A stretch of 64,000 nucleotides of DNA from Marinicella sediminis (GTDB taxonomy: Bacteria; Pseudomonadota; Gammaproteobacteria; Xanthomonadales; Marinicellaceae), in the NCBI RefSeq assembly GCF_002000055.1, contig NZ_MVBD01000003.1, positions 248,001-312,000 on the forward strand, in the 5' to 3' direction. This document shows, in pieces, positions 54,748-63,618 of the stretch (its first letter is position 1; each line of letters opens with the position of its first letter). The position numbers and the translations under genes are program-made. The notes under the pieces were generated by a model that ran no database searches, was not told the DNA's origin, and saw only the letters and a list, made by a program, of their open reading frames with translations.

Positions 54748-56057
54748 ATGTGCACAAAAACAAAGGGCCCACAAACGTGCTCTGGTCCGGGGATCAGCAA
54801 TCCATGCCACCTGAAGTCATGGCTTTTCTGGCGGGTGAAGACGTCCGCCTGGATCGGGCTTTGTTTGTCTATGACATTCAGGGTACCCGGGCACATCTGA
54901 TCGGGCTGGCTGAAATCGGCATCATCAGCGATGCAGAACTGAATCAGTTCAAACAGGCACTGGAGGATTTGCAACAGGTCTATGCAAGCGGTGAATTCGT
55001 GCTCGACCAGCGCTTTGAGGACGGACATTCTGCCATCGAGTTTTTCCTTACCGAACAACTTGGAGCGCTGGGCAAGAAAGCCCACACCGGCCGCTCCAGA
55101 AATGACCAGGTACTGACCTGTTTGCGTCTGTTTATGCAGGATCAGCTGGATGAATTGAGTGATCAGGTCAGCGGTGTGATCGAACAACTGTTCTCTATGG
55201 CGGAGGCCAACCAGAACACACTGATGCCCGGTTACACTCATCTGCAGCGGGCCATGCCCAACACCGTGGCCGTGTGGTTACTCGGCCTGGCCGAAAGCCT
55301 GTTGGATGACCTCGAACACCTGAATGGGTTGAAAAAGTTACTGAACTCGTCACCATTGGGCACAGCCGCTGGTTTTGGTGTGCCGTTGCCCCTGGCTCGG
55401 GAAACCAGTGCCGCGGCCATGGGTTTTGCTCGGGTGCAGATCAACCCGGTGAGCACCCAGAATTCCAGGGGAAAATATGAGCTGATGGTACTGCATGGCT
55501 TGTCATACCTATTGACTGATGTGCGCCGATTTGCCTGGGATCTGAGTTTATACATGACCAGTGAATTTGATTTCGTGGGTCTGCAAAGCAGCCATACCAC
55601 TGGTTCCTCAATCATGCCCAACAAAAACAACCCCGATGTGGTCGAATTGATGCGTGCATCGGTGGCTGTGGTCGATGGTGCCGTGGCTCAGGTGCAGTCA
55701 TTGTTATCGCTGCCAGGTGGTTATCAAAGGGACCTGCAGCTGAGCAAAGAACCACTGATCAAAGGCATGCAGGCCACCCGTGAAGTCATCGGTTTGTTGC
55801 CTGGTTTGTTGGGTGCTGTGGTCTTCAAAAAAGACCACATGCGCACCGCCATCAGCCCTGAAATGATGGCCACCGATCAGGCCCTGCACAAAGTGGGACA
55901 AGGCCAGAGTTTTCGTGAAGCTTATCTGGACTCCAAACAGGACCATGAGTTGGTGATCACTCCGGAAGATTCTATCAAATCCCGGGTGTCCCTCGGCGGT
56001 GCAGCCAACCTGGGCCTGGAGCTGATGAAGTCAAGGCTGGAAAAGCTCACAGCATAA
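54744..56057 (+). CDS. argH: Argininosuccinate lyase
   Basis: A 437-residue fumarase-superfamily lyase: LWSGDQQSMPPEVMAFLAGEDV, HTGRSRNDQV, GYTHLQRAMP and the signature GSSIMPNKNNPDV (catalytic Ser loop near 287). It splits argininosuccinate to arginine and fumarate, ending the operon. A strong hairpin follows at 56089-56107. Confidence 0.96.
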   Translation: MNVHKNKGPTNVLWSGDQQSMPPEVMAFLAGEDVRLDRALFVYDIQGTRAHLIGLAEIGIISDAELNQFKQALEDLQQVYASGEFVLDQRFEDGHSAIEFFLTEQLGALGKKAHTGRSRNDQVLTCLRLFMQDQLDELSDQVSGVIEQLFSMAEANQNTLMPGYTHLQRAMPNTVAVWLLGLAESLLDDLEHLNGLKKLLNSSPLGTAAGFGVPLPLARETSAAAMGFARVQINPVSTQNSRGKYELMVLHGLSYLLTDVRRFAWDLSLYMTSEFDFVGLQSSHTTGSSIMPNKNNPDVVELMRASVAVVDGAVAQVQSLLSLPGGYQRDLQLSKEPLIKGMQATREVIGLLPGLLGAVVFKKDHMRTAISPEMMATDQALHKVGQGQSFREAYLDSKQDHELVITPEDSIKSRVSLGGAANLGLELMKSRLEKLTA

Positions 56058-56088
56058 GCGACAGTGCATCGAGGGGTTTGCGTTTCGT

Positions 56089-56107
56089 CCCCGGGCTTGG
56101 CCCGGGG
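56089..56107. repeat. CCCCGGGC hairpin downstream of argH
   Basis: CCCCGGGC and GCCCGGGG flank a 3-base loop, 31 bases past the argH stop. No T-run follows; it resembles the arms of extragenic palindromic repeats and may protect the arg mRNA 3' end. Confidence 0.6.
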
Positions 56108-56488
56108 GGCTCAGAAAGGTAACCCGGCCTTCAATTAGCCCAAATTGCGGCACAGGCTGCAACGCAGCCTCTTGCCAATAATCATGCCAGACAGCTTATG
56201 GTCAATACCGGTTCAGGCTTAGCAGATGCTGCACACCTTGTCCTTCAGCGCGCGCGAAGCACGACAAATTCCATTCGCTGGCCTGACAACATGTTCAGCG
56301 CGCAGCCACACCTCAACAGACTGAACCATGACAGCGACAGATGACTTTTTCCGGAGTCTGAATCAACGACCGGTTAAACAGTGATTGCCTTGTGTTTGAA
56401 ACCACATGGGACTGTAGTCCCAATTGATGGTTAAAAAACCGGTTCGGCGGTGCTGATGACAGGATTTATTTGCTTCTCCCTGTTAATC

Positions 56489-56575
56489 TGTCATTGTGAG
56501 CGGCTGGCGCGGTAGTCTCATGAATCCGGATAGTCGATTGGGTGTTGCCGAGGTCGTTCCTCGCTCGCAATGACA
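56489..56575. repeat. MITE-like palindromic element
   Basis: An 87-bp segment bounded by TGTCATTGTGAGCG (56489-56502) and CGCTCGCAATGACA (56562-56575), inverted copies with 13 of 14 positions identical. The TCATTGCGAGC termini are those of widespread bacterial extragenic palindromic elements. The interior also folds back (GGTAGTCTCATG with TTGCCGAGG). Confidence 0.65.
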
Positions 56576-56678
56576 TCATTGTTCTTTGCCCCCCGGGGCA
56601 GTCGGGGGCCCTGCTCGCTGGCGTCTTTCAAAATGGCACAGCCATAAAACAACGTCTTCTCAAAACATTATAATTTGT

Positions 56679-57329
56679 TCAGTTCGTTTCTTCCAACTGA
56701 TCAAGTTTAAACTCTATTTTCTGATTGAACTCATAGGACACCGACTGTCCGTTGTTCGTTTTGCTGTAGAAAGCCCATTTCTTCACGGCTTTGACGGCGG
56801 CTTCTTCAAACATCCGGGCCGGCTCTGAATCCACTACCTTCACCTGATCCACCTGACCTTGTTGATTGACGGTGATGCTGACCAGCACCCAGCCTTCGAT
56901 GTTGTTTAGCACGGCCTTGGGTGGGTAGACCGGCGGGATTCCGGCTTTGATGCCACCCTGACCCTCATGTTGAACCTGATGCGCAACGATACTGAATCCC
57001 GGGATGCTTGTCTGACTGAGTAAGTTGATGCTTTTGCTGTTCGAATATTCATTTGGATTCTCCAGCTGGATCTGCTCATTTTTGACCGCTTGAAGCCTGG
57101 GTACAGCCGGTGGCTGCGATGACTGTGGTTTTTCAGGCGGTTGCTTTTTGACCCTTTTGCGGACTTTGGTTTCTACATCAGGCCTGAAGTGGGTCATGGT
57201 CAGATCCAATTCCTGGGCGGACAGCGGATGGCTTTCTCCTTCCAGCAAGCCTTGCATGCCGATGAACAAAGCGGCCGTGATGCCCGCACTGAGCAGCGCG
57301 GATCCGGTGATTCTGGGCAAATGTGACAT
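56679..57329 (-). CDS. TonB-family energy transducer protein
   Basis: A 216-residue protein with an N-terminal membrane anchor (about 11-30), a proline/lysine-rich spacer (KKQPPEKPQSSQPPAVPRL, about 60-80) and the C-terminal TonB domain (IPPVYPPKAVLNNIEGWVLVSITVNQQGQVDQVKVVDSEPARMF). It normally links the inner-membrane ExbBD motor to outer-membrane receptors; no exbB/exbD is visible. It follows the S41 peptidase by 15 bases and shares its transcript. Confidence 0.88.
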   Translation of the reverse strand: MSHLPRITGSALLSAGITAALFIGMQGLLEGESHPLSAQELDLTMTHFRPDVETKVRKRVKKQPPEKPQSSQPPAVPRLQAVKNEQIQLENPNEYSNSKSINLLSQTSIPGFSIVAHQVQHEGQGGIKAGIPPVYPPKAVLNNIEGWVLVSITVNQQGQVDQVKVVDSEPARMFEEAAVKAVKKWAFYSKTNNGQSVSYEFNQKIEFKLDQLEETN

Positions 57330-57344
57330 GGCTGTGCTCCTGAT

Positions 57345-58661
57345 TCAGTCTGATCTGGGAAACTGGTCGGTGTAACCGTTATCGAACAGCCCCTGAACAG
57401 CCACCGCCTGGCCGTCATTCCGAATGATTTTCATGCGGAAACTGTGGTCCACATCCAGTTCAAACAGGTCCTCGGCCAGGGCATTCAATAACAATTTAGA
57501 GCCACCGGCACGTTGGTAGTAAAGCTGACCGTTTTGAGCGACCAGTGTTCTGGGTCCGTAGGTGCCGGCATAGCTTTGTAGCGTTGCCTGACTGAGGCTG
57601 ACCGGGTTCAAGCGGGCTTGTTGCGACACCAGAAACCATCGGTGCAGATCGCCATGTGACCCAGGAAATTTTTCTGACAGTCTCTGCAAGGCTTCCAGTT
57701 TGGCGACCTCCAGGGCTTCAGAGGCAGTTACCTGTGTGTCTGGTTGCACACCGGTGCCTTCCCAATTGGTACCGGTGACAGGATTGACCGAGCGACCATG
57801 GGGAACAAGCAAGACAAATTGGTTGCCGATTGGGACAAACTCCCCCGGATGGGCACCACCCATGGTCGATTCGCCGATCACCCGGGCACGTTTTAAATGC
57901 TTGAGATTGTAGCTGAATTCTTCAGCCGCTGAGTGGGTGTTTGCACTGGTCAGAATGAACACCTCTGCATCCGGGTTCCTGTTGCCAGGCACGTGGGGCA
58001 AAGTCCAGTGCTGAGTCTGCTTGTCTTCCGGGCGCCAGTAGAAACCACCCAAATGAACCGGGGTAGAATCAAACAAATAACTGCTGATCAGTTGAATCAT
58101 TTTCCAGGAGCCACCGCCGTTTTGTCGCAGATCAACGATGATGGCATCGGTTCGACCCAAAAAGTTCATCGCGGCCACTGCCACCTCAGAGGCATCTTCT
58201 GTGTCATAAAATACATCAAGTTTCAGATAACCGATATTGCCATCAAGGATTTTCACGGACTGAAAACCATAATTGAAGCGTTCCATGCCGGGTGATTGGC
58301 TTTTGATTTCCCAGGAGTGGGTAGGATTCTCCGCGTCTTTAAGTAACTGAGCTGCGTGTTCCGGATTATAGTCAAACATCAAATGACTGTCATTGACCAC
58401 CGCCAGCATATCTCCTTGAATTTGTTCGACCAGCTGTAACTCATCGGTGATGTCATCATATACCCCCCGGCGGTGGTTTTTGTTCAACACATTGGCAATT
58501 TTCCTGCCTTTTTCCGGATACACATAACGGGACTCCAGAATCTGTGCAACTGAACCGATGACCTGATCGATCTCTGCCTTTGACAGTTGCTGTGCATCAA
58601 CACCTGACCAGGATTTTGACATGTAGACGATAAAGGCTGTAACAGCGACCCATTTTTTCAT
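57345..58661 (-). CDS. Secreted S41-family peptidase (IRBP/tricorn-like)
   Basis: A 438-residue protein with a signal peptide (VAVTAFIVYMSKSWSGVDA). The N-terminal helical cap holds GSVAQILESRYVYP-KG. The core has DLRQNGGGS, the catalytic Ser in THSAAEEF, GESTMGGAHP and the wall strand WEGTGVQPD. A C-terminal beta domain follows. It cleaves peptides or may act on small C-terminal tails. The promoter region upstream is the large gap at 58662-59487. Confidence 0.92.
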   Translation of the reverse strand: MKKWVAVTAFIVYMSKSWSGVDAQQLSKAEIDQVIGSVAQILESRYVYPEKGRKIANVLNKNHRRGVYDDITDELQLVEQIQGDMLAVVNDSHLMFDYNPEHAAQLLKDAENPTHSWEIKSQSPGMERFNYGFQSVKILDGNIGYLKLDVFYDTEDASEVAVAAMNFLGRTDAIIVDLRQNGGGSWKMIQLISSYLFDSTPVHLGGFYWRPEDKQTQHWTLPHVPGNRNPDAEVFILTSANTHSAAEEFSYNLKHLKRARVIGESTMGGAHPGEFVPIGNQFVLLVPHGRSVNPVTGTNWEGTGVQPDTQVTASEALEVAKLEALQRLSEKFPGSHGDLHRWFLVSQQARLNPVSLSQATLQSYAGTYGPRTLVAQNGQLYYQRAGGSKLLLNALAEDLFELDVDHSFRMKIIRNDGQAVAVQGLFDNGYTDQFPRSD

Positions 58662-59487
58662 ACGCTTGACTCCTTTTGTTATTTTTATTTGTTTTTATGA
58701 TTCCTGCTGTTTCTGACCGGGGTTAGCTGAAATGGTTCATGGAGTTAGGCAGATACTTCTGCTACAGGTGCACTTCAGGTGAGCGACTCGGGCTGAGGCA
58801 ATCTCTTGAATCTGGATAACCATCATGAGATTAACTTACGGTTCCTGCCGTTTTCTACGCCACATAAGTAGCACACAATTAGGCCAATAATCTGTTTTGC
58901 CAGGTAACATCCATCTTCTACAGGGGTGGCGATGTTAGTGAGGAGACTGAATCAAAGATCGGGGGATATGCTGACGTTTGCACCTTCTTGTGGGATTTTT
59001 ACACATTTATTGAAATGGTATTCAGTGTATTAAGTTTGAAAGGTTTGACTTGACAATAAATCCAATAGTGACTGGGAAAATCATGATTGCAGCATATGAT
59101 CGATAACATATGTGCGATTATGACCAATGAGGAGAGTTTTGATATGTCATTATTCTGCAATTGAGAAATTATGTTTTAAAACTTGAGAAAAGCCTGTGAC
59201 CTTTTTAGAGTGGGCTGAATCAGTAATAGATTCTCTGGCTTGGGTAAGTGCTTTGCTATTTAATCAATGGGGTCAGTGTAACTGGTTTCACTGGGTATTG
59301 GCCAAATGAACATAAATCCTCGGGCCAAGCCGAGGATGACATGGGTTGGGGTTGGCTTGTTAAGTTTTTAGAGCAAAAAAACGCCCCAATGGGTACGGAA
59401 CTATTGAACCTCCCGGCAAACCGTTCGCTCTGTGGCTGTCGAAGGACTGCATGATTTGCTTTTATTTCATTCAGTCTTTCCCGATGT
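58662..59487. other. 825-base intergenic region between two divergently unrelated secreted hydrolases
   Basis: AT-richer than its neighbours. I see no real gene; the ORF at 59248-59454 has no homology features. It contains a GAGGAG ribosome site followed by a six-codon ORF (59144-59164), a palindromic repeat (59316-59337), and the S41 promoter at its left end. It may be the scar of a lost gene. Confidence 0.6.
59316..59337. repeat. CCTCGG palindromic repeat
   Basis: ATCCTCGG (59316-59323) and CCGAGGAT (59330-59337) flank GCCAAG, followed by GACATGGG. This is the CATCCTCGG...CCGAGGATG type of extragenic palindrome, related to the repeats after argH. Confidence 0.6.
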
Positions 59488-61656
59488 TTACGGCCTTAAT
59501 TGATCAATGAAACTGGCATCCACCCAGTATATATTGGCATTACCATGTTCATTGAGGCGGTGAAAAAACAGGTACTTGCCATCGGGTGTTACGCTGGCGG
59601 CAGCATCCCAGCCTGCTGAGTTGATTTCTGGTCCCAGGTTGATGGCTGGCCCCCAGCTGTTGTCGGCCTGGCGGAAACTGATGTAGATGTCGGCTCCACC
59701 AAAACCGCCTTCACGCCTGCAATCCCAGATCAGATAAGATTCATCCGGGGCGATGAATGGGTGAGCGTTGAAGGTACCTGCATTGATTGCTGATCCGAAG
59801 GCTGCAGGTGGCAGACGCTGGCCATCGACCTGCTTGGCGTAACGCAGCACACCGTCCCCATCTTCAGAGCCCACTTCATCGAACACCCAGGTGCCCATTG
59901 CAGAGCTGGTCATGCGCATGATCAGCAGGTCTTCATAGGGTTGTCCGAGCATCTGGGTTTCACTCCAGCCGCCTGCAGTGTGTTCTTTAAAGCGTTTGCC
60001 CAGGTGCAGGCGATGACCATCGGGGGAGAAAAAAGGTTGGCCGGCGATGTCATCCAGCAGTGTCATCTGCCACTGGTGATTGCGGTAGTGATAAGCCACG
60101 TATTCCATGTCGCTGCCTGCACCGGGGATTCTGCGGAAGTAGAAGGTCTGCATGTCAGGGGTGAATGCGGCACCATAGGAATAATGTTCGGTGGAAACCA
60201 GACCCGGCGCAAATACTTCAGGCGAGGACCCAGGTGGTCGTTGATTAAGATAGGGCCCTTCAACCCCATAGTTGTCACTGTGGTAATCGCTTTGAAACCC
60301 TGGTTTCAGAGTCAGGGCCTTGGCAAAAGCCATTTTTGCTTTATCAGATTCACCCATGCTGTGGTGAGCAAAGGCCAGGCTGTCATAGGCCTGTGGGGCT
60401 TCCGGAAACAGGTGAGTCAGGTAGTTCATGATGTCCAGTGCTTCGTCAAAGACCTTGTTGTTCAGTAACTGCATGCCCAGCTCATTGACCGGCCGGCCGA
60501 TGAATTGTTGATACCCCTGCCTGGTGTAGTGGTCTTTGAAGTTTTGATAAAAGGCTTGTTTGCCTTGGGTGATGTAATGGTCATAGGTCAGGTTTTTGGC
60601 CAGTGCCCTGATCGGTGGGTAACTGCCATTTCGCAGCCAGGCGAAAATCCTGCCGGAGATCCGTTCTGCCACCAGTTGGTCACTGTTGGCCAGAACGATG
60701 ATTTCGATGTTGTTTTCAAGGTCAACTTCAACGGCTGCACTGATGCCTGTGCCTCCTCCATATGAGCCCCAGTGTTGGTTGGGGGTTTTGAAGGTGTTTT
60801 GAAACAATTGACTTTTGTTGTTCAACAGACTTCCTTCATAAAATAAGGCACGGTACAGGCGTTGCACGTCAGCCACCGTTGATTCAATGCCGCCATCTGG
60901 CCCGGGGTGTTCGGTGATGCCTGTGGATTTGAGGCTGTTGTCATACAGATAAGTGTGGCGGGTGGATTGATTATTTGCTTTGGGGTCGGCTTGAAAAGTG
61001 GTGTTGGTGAGCTTTAATGGTTGCAGGATTTGTTGGTTGAGCAGCTCATCAAAGCGCTGTCCGCTGAGTTGTTCGAGAATTATACCGAGCACGATATAGC
61101 CATAATTGGAGTACCGCTGATCACTGCCAGGGATAAACAACAGCGGTTCATCTTTCAACAGGTTAAATTTCTTCTGTAACGTGTCATAAACCAGGGGGTC
61201 TTCACGGTAGGCGGCCACGAAAATGTCTTTGAAACCAGCGCGGTGAGTGAGCAGTTGTTGAATGGTGATTTGGCCGGCTTCTTCCGCTGCAAAACCCAGC
61301 GCAAAGCGATCCAGGGTATCGGTCAATTTCAGCTGGCCTGATTCAATTTGCTGTAGTACCAGTATCCGGGTCAGGTCTTTGATGATTGATCCGAGGTTGT
61401 ACCGGGTGTCGGGGCCGTTGGCGGTTTGACTGATGAGGTCCTGCTTCCCGTGGCTGAGGCTGACCACTGGCAGGTTGTTGTGGGTGATCAGCAGACTGCC
61501 GGAAAACCAGCCAAGTTGATGGTATTCAGCGGCAATGGCTGCGGCCGTCTGTTGCAACTGTGCGGTGTCGATTTTGCTGGCCAGGGACGGGGTGACAAAG
61601 GCTTGAGTTATGATCAGCAGGATGAACATCAGAATGGAGTTTTTCAGGTTATGCAT
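59488..61656 (-). CDS. Secreted serine hydrolase (beta-lactamase class C type) with TPR and PD40 propeller
   Basis: A 722-residue protein with a signal peptide (MFILLIITQAFVTPSLA). The beta-lactamase fold (about 25-390) has SIIK (SxxK; normal active Ser and Lys) in NLGSIIKDLT and YSNYGYIVLG (YxN). A TPR unit (about 405-455, AYDSLAFAHHSMGESDKA) follows, and then WD40/PD40-like propeller blades (about 480-715; PDMQTFYFRR, PFFSPDGHRLHLG, ASVTPDGKYLFFHR). The substrate is not a known drug class; these enzymes often act as D-aminopeptidases or esterases. Confidence 0.9.
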   Translation of the reverse strand: MHNLKNSILMFILLIITQAFVTPSLASKIDTAQLQQTAAAIAAEYHQLGWFSGSLLITHNNLPVVSLSHGKQDLISQTANGPDTRYNLGSIIKDLTRILVLQQIESGQLKLTDTLDRFALGFAAEEAGQITIQQLLTHRAGFKDIFVAAYREDPLVYDTLQKKFNLLKDEPLLFIPGSDQRYSNYGYIVLGIILEQLSGQRFDELLNQQILQPLKLTNTTFQADPKANNQSTRHTYLYDNSLKSTGITEHPGPDGGIESTVADVQRLYRALFYEGSLLNNKSQLFQNTFKTPNQHWGSYGGGTGISAAVEVDLENNIEIIVLANSDQLVAERISGRIFAWLRNGSYPPIRALAKNLTYDHYITQGKQAFYQNFKDHYTRQGYQQFIGRPVNELGMQLLNNKVFDEALDIMNYLTHLFPEAPQAYDSLAFAHHSMGESDKAKMAFAKALTLKPGFQSDYHSDNYGVEGPYLNQRPPGSSPEVFAPGLVSTEHYSYGAAFTPDMQTFYFRRIPGAGSDMEYVAYHYRNHQWQMTLLDDIAGQPFFSPDGHRLHLGKRFKEHTAGGWSETQMLGQPYEDLLIMRMTSSAMGTWVFDEVGSEDGDGVLRYAKQVDGQRLPPAAFGSAINAGTFNAHPFIAPDESYLIWDCRREGGFGGADIYISFRQADNSWGPAINLGPEINSAGWDAAASVTPDGKYLFFHRLNEHGNANIYWVDASFIDQLRP

Positions 61657-61704
61657 GATGAGTCCGGTCAGTGGTTGGTGAATGATTCATTGCGGGGAGG
61701 GTAT

Positions 61705-62367
61705 TCAGACCGCAGACAACGCGACGGTTTGTCCGATGGTGGTGTCATTGTCCAGGGCCTGGGCATGAAATGTCCCAACCAGCTGTCTTGAAATGTTCCA
61801 TTGTCCCACATTCAGCTGAGTGGAAGCCAGCAATTCATGGTCATCATCGGTGCGGTCAGATAAATGTACGGGTTGAACGATGGTCCAGTCAAGGCCACTG
61901 TTACGTACCAGCTGATCCTGTTGATCGGTGTCAGCGATTTGTGGTTTCAATACCCAGTCAAAGAACAGGCGGTCTACTGTCCGTAGCAATTGTTTACTGG
62001 GACCTGAGCCAAAGGTAGTCTGTACAATCAGTCGTTTGACGCCTAGTTCTTGCATCACCCGAATAACTGCCTGGGTGCCGGTACTGCGGATGTTAAGCGG
62101 GGTGTTTTTGGGGCCCAGCAAACGAACCCGGAATGGATTTTCACTGATGCCAAGGGTGATGATCACTGCGTCTTGTCCCTGAATGGCTTTTCTGAGCGTG
62201 GCCTGATGCAGCGCAGAACCATCGATGGTGCGCACCGGCGGTCTGAATTGTGCTGAAGCCTTGCGGGACAGGGCGGTGACCTGATGACCGCGGTGACGCA
62301 GGGCATAGACTGTCTGGCGTCCAGAGCCGCCGGTGGCACCTATCACTAAAATGTTTTTAACAGACAT
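61705..62367 (-). CDS. NAD(P)-binding SDR/NmrA-like protein
   Basis: A 220-residue Rossmann protein: ILVIGATGGSGRQTVYALRHRGHQV, VIITLGISE and LDWTIVQPVHL. It has the NmrA/HSCARG pattern without a clear SDR catalytic Tyr-Lys pair, so it may be a sensor rather than an enzyme. The ATG at 62367 has GGAG 8 bases upstream. Divergent from an AraC regulator, its probable controller. Confidence 0.87.
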   Translation of the reverse strand: MSVKNILVIGATGGSGRQTVYALRHRGHQVTALSRKASAQFRPPVRTIDGSALHQATLRKAIQGQDAVIITLGISENPFRVRLLGPKNTPLNIRSTGTQAVIRVMQELGVKRLIVQTTFGSGPSKQLLRTVDRLFFDWVLKPQIADTDQQDQLVRNSGLDWTIVQPVHLSDRTDDDHELLASTQLNVGQWNISRQLVGTFHAQALDNDTTIGQTVALSAV

Positions 62368-62474
62368 GTTGTGGTCTCCGATTGTTGATTGAAGTGTCAT
62401 TATCATGGATTAAAACAAGACTAACCATATCAGATTGTGCTTAAATGATTGCAGATCGTACATTTTGGTGATTT

Positions 62475-63455
62475 ATGAGTATGCACAACATCAATCAGGT
62501 TTTGCATTACCTGAAACTGGACAGCATGTATTACAGCCGCACAACCATGGGTGGAGATGAATGGGGTATTGATATACCGCCGTTTGAGCAGACCAGCATG
62601 TTTCACATCGTCACCACAGGGCAATGTCATGTGACCATCAATGATCAGCAGACTCAATTACAGGCCGGTGACCTGGTGTTCATCAGCCGGGCCTGCGGGC
62701 ACCAGTTGAAAGCCAGACCAGATAACCAGTGTACCGATTTATTTGCGCTGCCGATGCAGCAGATCAGTGAACATTATGAAACCATTGATGTGAACCCTGA
62801 GGCCGCGATAAAAACCCGTCTGCTGTGTGGCGTGGTGCGGATCAGCCACCCGGCCGGAGAACGCTTGATCAGCCAGATGCCCGAGGTGATTCACATCAGG
62901 CGGGATGAACATTTGTTTGGCGACATGCTGGGCGAACTGGTGCGGTTGGTGATTACCGAAGCTTCAGGGAACTTCCTCGGTGGAGAGACGGTTATCACCC
63001 GATTGGCTGATGTATTGGTGATCCAGGCCATCCGCACCTGGGTTGAACAGCACAGCGAAATAGGCGGACAATGGCTGGGTGCCATCAGGGATGAGAAGAT
63101 TGGCCGGGCCCTCAGTCAGCTGCATGCCCGTCCGGAAGTGGCCTGGACAATTGAGAAACTGGGCCGCGAAATCGGTATGTCCCGCACCGCGCTGGCCAAC
63201 AGGTTCAGTGAGCTGGTCGGACAGACGGTGTTTGCTTACCTGACCGAATGGCGCATGAACCTGGCTTTGATGAACATCCAGGCGGGTGACCGGGTTGATC
63301 TGGATTTCGCAGCCCGGCTGGGTTATCAATCAGAAGCCGCTTTCCGCAGGGCATTCAAGAAAACCATGGGCTACAATGTATCCGCAGTCCGCCAGCAAAT
63401 TAAGGACCAGGCAGCAGCTCAGACACCCAAACATGAACCGGTGATGAGTGGTTGA
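62475..63455 (+). CDS. AraC-family transcriptional regulator with cupin domain
   Basis: A 326-residue regulator. The N-terminal cupin (about 25-115) has the pattern FHIVTTGQCHVTI-D, then a linker. The C-terminal AraC domain (about 215-310) has WTIEKLGREIGMSRTALANRFSELVGQTVFAYLTEWRMNLALMNI and LGYQSEAAFRRAFKK. Typical of regulators of detoxifying or carbonyl-responding SDR genes. Divergent from the NmrA-like gene with about 107 bases between. Confidence 0.92.
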   Translation: MSMHNINQVLHYLKLDSMYYSRTTMGGDEWGIDIPPFEQTSMFHIVTTGQCHVTINDQQTQLQAGDLVFISRACGHQLKARPDNQCTDLFALPMQQISEHYETIDVNPEAAIKTRLLCGVVRISHPAGERLISQMPEVIHIRRDEHLFGDMLGELVRLVITEASGNFLGGETVITRLADVLVIQAIRTWVEQHSEIGGQWLGAIRDEKIGRALSQLHARPEVAWTIEKLGREIGMSRTALANRFSELVGQTVFAYLTEWRMNLALMNIQAGDRVDLDFAARLGYQSEAAFRRAFKKTMGYNVSAVRQQIKDQAAAQTPKHEPVMSG

Positions 63456-63618
63456 TTTGTTCGTCTGTCAGGGTCAACAGTCAATGTATCCGTTGTCAGC
63501 CGGTCTGGCGATGCTGGCCGGGTTAAGCAAGATGGCTTTCACAGCAGCGCAGCCGCCGTTGGTCTGGGTGGACTGATTGTTCAGGTCATGGAAGGGACTG
63601 CTGATGGCGCAGTCTTAT

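Larger units (their letters stand above)
56058..56678. other. 620-base non-coding region after argH with palindromic repeats
   Basis: No convincing ORF on either strand. It holds a perfect GC-rich hairpin at 56089-56107, a longer palindromic element at 56489-56575, and runs of G/C between. Composition differs from the genes around it. Possibly debris of repeat insertion, or an extended 3' region of the arg transcript. Confidence 0.6.

Noticed and set aside
59248-59454. 68-codon plus-strand ORF in the long gap
   Set aside because: Overlaps a palindromic repeat, has no motif and no ribosome site.
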